Assembly: GCA_963513935.1 (NCBI GenBank)
Contig: OY740776.1
Coordinates: 15,517,660 to 15,581,659, forward strand
DNA: 64,000 nt
Source: Aphrophora alni
Taxonomy: Eukaryota; Arthropoda; Insecta; Hemiptera; Aphrophoridae
Reading direction: 5' to 3'
The notes beneath the pieces were generated by a model that saw only the letters and a list, made by a program, of their open reading frames with translations, did not search any database and had not been told where the DNA came from. Below are positions 58,846 through 64,000 of this stretch, piece by piece. The position numbers and the translations under genes are program-made. Each line of letters begins with the position of its first letter. The stretch's first letter is position 1.

Positions 58846-58900
<55 letters not shown>
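58846..58900. repeat. (TA)n microsatellite
   Basis: About 27 AT units directly after the hairpin. Confidence 0.95.
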
Positions 58901-58904
<4 letters not shown>

Positions 58905-59519
58905 ATTATCTATTTAACATTTGCTATGCAAATAATTACTACAGAGATATTAAATTTGAATTATTTTACAAAGGTAGGCATATGAATGAAAACACATAGC
59001 CTATCTTTTAAATAAACATTTTATTATGCACAGTAATGAGAGGTTGTCGTCATTTATTGTAAATAAAAAGAAGTGTGAGCGTAAATGAATTGTTTTGAAA
59101 AACCTTGATGTTACCGAACAAACATTAAGTAGGACTGCCTCCAACACCCAAAAGGAAAGGTTAAAAAACTTAACAAAAAAACTCCCCCTCTCTAAATAAT
59201 TGTCCAGTCCACGCAGACAGACAGGCAAGCATGAACTTTTTAACAACTAAATATTAAAATACCATATTGTGCACCTGCACACTAACCTTGGTCCCCTACA
59301 GCAAAGTAATTAGTCACTGGGCGTACACACCCTCGCGCGCGCGCGTGCTTGGGCGTGGGCAAACTTAATAGTCTGTACAGGTTATTATTTTTACTCCGAC
59401 AGTGTGCATGTTTGGAATCCTCTAGTGTCGCTAAGTTGAACTTGAATGTACATTTAATTTGTTGTTTTAAAGATGAAAAACCTCTCGGTCTATAGGCTTA
59501 TAAAAAAACATAAAATAAT
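58901..59519. other. Stretch without recognisable gene
   Basis: Includes a CG-alternating word CGCGCGCGCGCG at about 59333. The 81-codon minus frame has no domain. Confidence 0.35.
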
Positions 59520-59640
59520 GAACCCTAAATCTAGAATAGTGTCGGGATCGAAAAATAACAAGTTGATCGGAGAGATTAAAGAGAGGGGTCTAACCCATGA
59601 CTACGTTAAAAAAAGTGTAGATTGAGTTACGAACCATCGG
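59520..59640 (+). repeat. Dispersed repeat family A, copy
   Basis: ATTAAAGAGAGGGGTCTAAC and CCATGACTA after a GTCGGGATCG block parallel the family A core. Confidence 0.55.
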
Positions 59641-59689
59641 GATTGTTACCCCGTAACCACTGTAGGTCAGTCCCTGAGAAGGCATTTAA

Positions 59690-60147
59690 TTTTCCCGGGT
59701 GTTTCAGACCACATGTACACTATCTGTAGCGCCTAAACGAAATCAGATAAAAATTTCCTTCCAATTAGAACCCCCCTTTTTCGACCCCAAAGAATTCAGG
59801 AAAATTATTTTCGACGCTCCTCAATGACCCAAAAAGGAACTTTTGAGGGGCAGCGTGGTGTTTTTGGAAATTTATCAAATAGAAACAGGTCGTGTGATAT
59901 TTTATTTTATAGGTCTCTCTTTTCTGAACATTTTGGAGGGGAAAAAATCTTTTCTATTTGAAAATTTTCCAAAAAATACCACCCTGCCCCCAAAAGTGCC
60001 CTTTAGGGTCATTGAGGACCGTCGAAAATAATTTTCCTGAATTCTATGGGGTCGAAAAAGGGGGGGTTCTAATTGGAAGGAAATTTTTATCTGATTTCGT
60101 TTATGCGCTACACATAGTGTCCATGTGGGTCTAAAACACCCGGTAAG
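59690..60147. mobile_element. Foldback element with CCCGGGTGTTT ends
   Basis: Arms 59692-59885 and 59930-60145 are near-perfect reverse complements (ATCAGATAAAAATTTCCTTC, CCAATTAGAACCCCCC, GGAAAATTATTTTCGAC). The 62-codon frame within is incidental. Confidence 0.85.
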
Positions 60148-60220
60148 TTATAATATACTGCTTATGATATAATTACACACGCATAATCTAACTTAACCTA
60201 ATCTAACTTAAACCTATGCA

Positions 60221-60270
60221 AAATTATTTACCCCCCCCCCCCCCCTACGCACAGTAGGTAAATAATTTTA
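60221..60270. repeat. Hairpin with a 15-nt poly(C)
   Basis: AAATTATTTACCC and GGTAAATAATTTTA flank a C run (60231-60245). Confidence 0.75.
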
Positions 60271-60398
60271 TAATTAATTATAAGATAACCGAGCAAATTC
60301 ATTCATTTTTTTCTGAATATTCTGAAAATTTTAGTATTTTCTTCATGAAAGATACACAAATACCTTACACATTTTAGTTTAGCATTAAATTCGATTTT

Positions 60399-60428
60399 GT
60401 TAGGTTAGGTTAGGTCAGGTCAGGTTAG
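60399..60428. repeat. TTAGG tract
   Basis: Five or six TTAGG/TCAGG units. Confidence 0.85.
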
Positions 60429-60514
60429 TTCGATAATTGTTTTTTGTAGTCAAAAACATCTTGCTCATTATCGCCTAATGAAAGGAGGACGAAAAGAGCA
60501 TAAAATAAAGTTTC

Positions 60515-60640
60515 CTAGCTCTAGAATACTCTAATATCGTCAGAGTCACAAAAGAACAAGAGTTGGTCAAGACACAGACTTGCTAAGATAGATGAAAGGG
60601 AGAGATATAACCCAAGACTACATGGAAAGGTGTAGACACA
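60515..60640 (+). repeat. Dispersed repeat family A, copy
   Basis: AAAAGAACAAGAGTTGGTCA, GGGAGAGATATAACCCAAGA and CTACATGGAAAG match the family A core closely. Confidence 0.65.
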
Positions 60641-60744
60641 GCGAGGTTTCCTCGGGATTGCCAAGCCCGTACTTGCTAAAATGAGCTCCTGAGGACCTCT
60701 CAATTTAAATGCATCCCTCGGAATATATGTACATCAAAAAGTTA

Positions 60745-60870
60745 CTGGACGGTTAAGTAATTTTGAAACTGTAAAAGGCAGGAAGCTCATATATTAGAAT
60801 TTTTTGGGTGTAAAAACACTATATTATAAGTTAATTCAATCCAACCAAAAATGGGGTTGTTGGGGGCAAC
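60745..60870 (+). repeat. Copy of the 55985-56125 arm
   Basis: AACACTATATTATA, TTAATTCAATCCAACCAAAA and GGGGGCAACT follow the same order as in 55985-56125. Confidence 0.6.
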
Positions 60871-61084
60871 TTAAAGCCGACTGGTCAAATATTCAAATCT
60901 GATGTTATTGAAGTGAATACTTCTTTACGCCCGGTAGGCAGTTTTTTTGGTGCTGTTAAATCGATGTGGTGAAAGGAAAAATCGTCACGAAAATAATAAT
61001 AACAGTATACGTACAACAACGGTTATGCTGCGTATTTAAATAATCTACTATTTTTTGTTTTACGACGTTTTCAGACGAACGTAA

Positions 61085-61335
61085 ATCTACGAAAAGTATT
61101 GCACTAACTTTCTCAAACTCATATACATAGTCAAAATAAAATCAATGGAAAAATATTGCACAAACTTTGTCATATACCTATATTTATTAAAACAAAATAT
61201 CTACGAAAAAATATTGCACTAACTTTCTCAAAATTCACATACATAGTTAAACTAAAATCAATTCAAAAATATCGCATCAACTTTATCACATACCCATATA
61301 TATTGAAACTAGAAATCCAATCAACTCACACTAAT
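61085..61335. repeat. Degenerate ~58-bp tandem repeat, about four copies
   Basis: ATATTGCACTAACTTTCTCA-like text recurs (about 61096, 61154, 61212, 61268) followed by CATAYACATAG and AAAATCAAT. Confidence 0.75.
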
Positions 61336-62627
61336 AATCAATGCAAAATATAATTAATAATTGTTTTACTTTTATTGAAAGTTAAAATATTATTAATTTT
61401 TGGTAAATTGACAGTTAAAGTTTTCACTTCTCTCTACCGTCCCGCGACGGTAACATTTTTTTTTCTTCGAAATTTTAGCTCTGAAAATACAAATTTTTCG
61501 TTGAAATTAATTGTTTAGATTAACATAACTTTCTGGTCTATCTTGAATAAAACAACTGTATAGTTTTTACTATTATAAATTTGTATCATTATTTTCCTCT
61601 AATATTCTGAAGTAAATTGCTTTTTTTAAATAATAGACAGCCATTTTAGATAGTTTAGTAAGATAGCAACCCTCTATTTTGAGTAATTATTTACTATAAA
61701 CAGGATCTTTATACTCGATGCGGCTTTTGAAAATTTTGAATTGTCCACCAAAAACCACGTTTTTAGGTGAATATACCCAAATAATGTCAAAACATGGTCT
61801 ACGTTTATAAGTTGTAAACCTAACCGTTCTGGAGTAACAGTAACAGTAAAAACGACAATGTATATAAAATATTCCAATGTTTTTCCAATTGAGAAAATTT
61901 GAAAATAAATCGGTATTTTTATATTGTTCATAAGTATTTGGTTGTGTAAAAAAGGATTGTTAAGTCACACCCATATAAAAATTTCGAAAGCTCAAATAAT
62001 AATTTTAAAAAGTCATATGAGTCATGGAGTAAGAAGAGCGCCGTAAATTTAGTTTAAATACACACACAAATACTATTTACATTAGTTTAAAACATATCAA
62101 TAAATAAATCATAAGTTCCTTCCCTTCGTTCTGCAGGAGACTTTAACGCTCAGGTCACGTCAGAACGTCGCTTGTCACGTTTTTTAAAGAAAACAAAATG
62201 ATAGCATCATTAGGCTAAAGAGCCGAGGTTGTAAAATAAAACCAATTAAAATATATTAATGTACTCGGTAAATAATGGACAGGTGGGGTCCTAACGAACT
62301 TTGCAATACGGAGAAGCGATACGTTAATATATCACAAGAACCTTGAGATAATGAGGTTTTGTTAAAACGGACGAGTTACGTTTCAAAGTCAAATATTTAT
62401 AACGCTGTTTCAACCAAAGCAAAAACGGATTTAGACTTTTGCTGCTCTCTGCTACAGTCACCCCCATACTCCTGGTTATTAACCCCCCAATATCGTAAAG
62501 TAAAAATACGGAGAGAAGATTAGAAATAAATAAATTTCGTTTAAAAGTATTTCACGCCGTAGTTCGCGTTTGTTAATTAAATATAAACTAATTATTATCG
62601 ATAAAAAGTCACAATTTTTATAGAATA
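61336..62627. other. Stretch without recognisable gene
   Basis: A+T-rich sequence. No frame with a recognisable domain; no clear repeats. Confidence 0.35.
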
Positions 62628-63238
62628 AGGCCTTCGCAGACAGACACGATACAGGACCTCGGGCGATACAAACCGAGCGATACTGAACTCGGGGAAAATA
62701 TCGCCTGTTTACCGAACTGTACGTTCACACACGCGCTGCACTCGGACGTTCGGGGTTTCGGTAAAAATAACAATATCACTTCATTAAAAACTATATAACG
62801 TTATTTTATATGAATTTAATATTTTTATTGTTATCATGCGTGAGTTAACAGATTTTCTTCACGAAATTGTCTAATATTTTGAGAAGGAATTTTATATATA
62901 CTTACTGAAGCTTATCATGTTCGTCCTCGTTTCATAGCGAACGACAAAAGCAATGCTTCTTCTTCTAAATGCTGATTCGTATTTAAAAAGTGTAAACTAA
63001 ATAATCAAACTACACTACATTCATAACTTTGGATGCGGTAAAAAAAAGTGTAAACTACTGACTTCCGCCTCGATTTCCGAGCGGTCTACCGACTAGATTC
63101 GGTAGACCGAATTACCGACGCGATCTACCGATTGCGATAATATCGTATTCCTCGGTATACCGCTGCTGTGTGAACGTTTTCATTTACCGCTATGCAATCG
63201 TACCCTAGTCCTGTATCGCGTCTGTCTGTGAAGGCCTT
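62628..63238. mobile_element. Foldback element with AAGGCCTTCGCAGACAGAC ends
   Basis: The left end AAGGCCTTCGCAGACAGACA and CGATACAGGAC are matched in reverse complement by GTCCTGTATCGCG and TCTGTCTGTGAAGGCCTT. Pairing is good at the ends and weaker inward (GTTCACACA with TGTGTGAACG). The interior is unusually rich in CG and GGTAGACCGA palindromes. No transposase is encoded; it looks like a non-autonomous DNA element. Confidence 0.75.
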
Positions 63239-64000
63239 TAAAGACGTACAAACAAATAAAGGTCTACTTAGTTTTGACGCATAACACGCCAAATAATCAA
63301 CAGTCATCAAACAGGTATAGTCACTTCCCTAAAAAAAAATGGTAATTTAAAAAACTTGACGCCTGATGATGGAGCGAACGGCGGCGCGGGGGGAGAGTCG
63401 GCCTCTCTTCGAATAACTACAGAACACCTTAAAATTCAAACACCTCTACTACATCCAGCGCTCATATATGACGGCAACTTTTATTTGACATTGAGGGGAA
63501 ATGAAATGGTGTGTTAATTTTTTTTATTTCATCTATGCTTTAAAGTTACAGGACAATCTCGTCTCATTAAAACAAAAATAATAATCTATATTTTTATTTA
63601 CATTATTATTCTAATATTTTAAAACTGATACATTTTTGCCTGAGACTATTCTTAATCTGATGAAAATATTACAAGATGTTTAACAAAATTTGGATAATCT
63701 TCAATAATTTCTATCGCGAAAAAGATAAATTTTAAGAGCGAAAGACTAAAATGGTTTAATTTACTCTGATAACGAGTTTTTAGTTGATATTTAACTCTTA
63801 CTACAATAAAATAATTACTAAACATTCTTAAAAAAATAAAATAAATAAAATTGCTTAATTTGCAAATTTCTAATTTTATAGCTTAGGATAATAATATACA
63901 CACAGATATAGGCCTAGGTTTGAAAAAACTATATCAAATAACTGTATAAAACATTTTTTATTATAATTTGCCATTTTAAAGATAGCTTTCGTCCTAATTT
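63239..64000. other. Stretch without recognisable gene
   Basis: A short G+C-rich patch (63380-63410, GAACGGCGGCGCGGGG) is followed by A+T-rich DNA. No exon supported. Confidence 0.3.

Noticed and set aside
63361..63400. CTGATGATGG as a further hammerhead core
   Set aside because: No GAAA element or pairing stems follow within the needed distance.

Overview
This is a eukaryotic, almost certainly insect, nuclear window. It is strongly A+T-rich and has no bacterial gene layout. It contains many TTAGG/CCTAA tracts (the ancestral arthropod telomere repeat), a mariner transposon, a Jockey-type LINE, many foldback/MITE elements and seven large tandem arrays. A hemipteran with a big, repeat-rich genome is my best guess, at low confidence.

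Only one host gene could be supported: the first coding exon of a hairy/HES-class bHLH-Orange repressor on the minus strand (4622-4512). It begins MVTGG, ends in NENRR at a phase-0 GTAAGC donor, and has an apparent TATA-less Inr+DPE promoter at about 4800. Transcription runs leftward, so 1-4511 is the start of intron 1, and the bHLH exon is not seen before the window edge. Everything from about 5 kb to 64 kb lies upstream of that promoter and reads as intergenic DNA.

Layout. 1-4.5 kb: intron. 4.5-5 kb: exon 1 and promoter. 5-10.5 kb: foldback elements, a ~340-bp repeat family, a LINE 3' end and several hammerhead-ribozyme-like motifs. 12-21 kb: two dispersed repeat families, a Tc1/IS630 transposase remnant, a 207-bp (CT)n tract, a 69-bp minisatellite and a 675-bp MITE with visible filled and empty sites. 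22.8-25.3 kb: 40-bp minisatellite. 25.9 kb: (AG)n. 27.8-30.1 kb: 14-bp satellite. 31.3 kb: the longest TTAGG tract. 33.4-34.4 kb: a 5'-truncated LINE with target-site duplication, inside a MITE-like repeat. 37.7-45.2 kb: a 113-bp satellite with higher-order structure and TTAGG in each unit. 46.7-49.0 kb: a mariner whose transposase has an internal 144-bp segment amplified about eightfold. 50.5-51.6 kb: 126-bp tandem repeat. 51.8-64 kb: mostly foldback elements, including a tRNA-derived inverted pair.

Most long open frames here are products of tandem repeats whose unit, or three units, is a multiple of 3 bp; they are not genes. The most interesting items are the hairy exon and promoter, the mariner with its expanded catalytic segment, the hammerhead-like motifs tied to foldback elements, the higher-order telomere-motif satellite, and the 40-bp array in which nearly every unit carries a perfect CAGGTAG (Zelda/TAGteam) heptamer.
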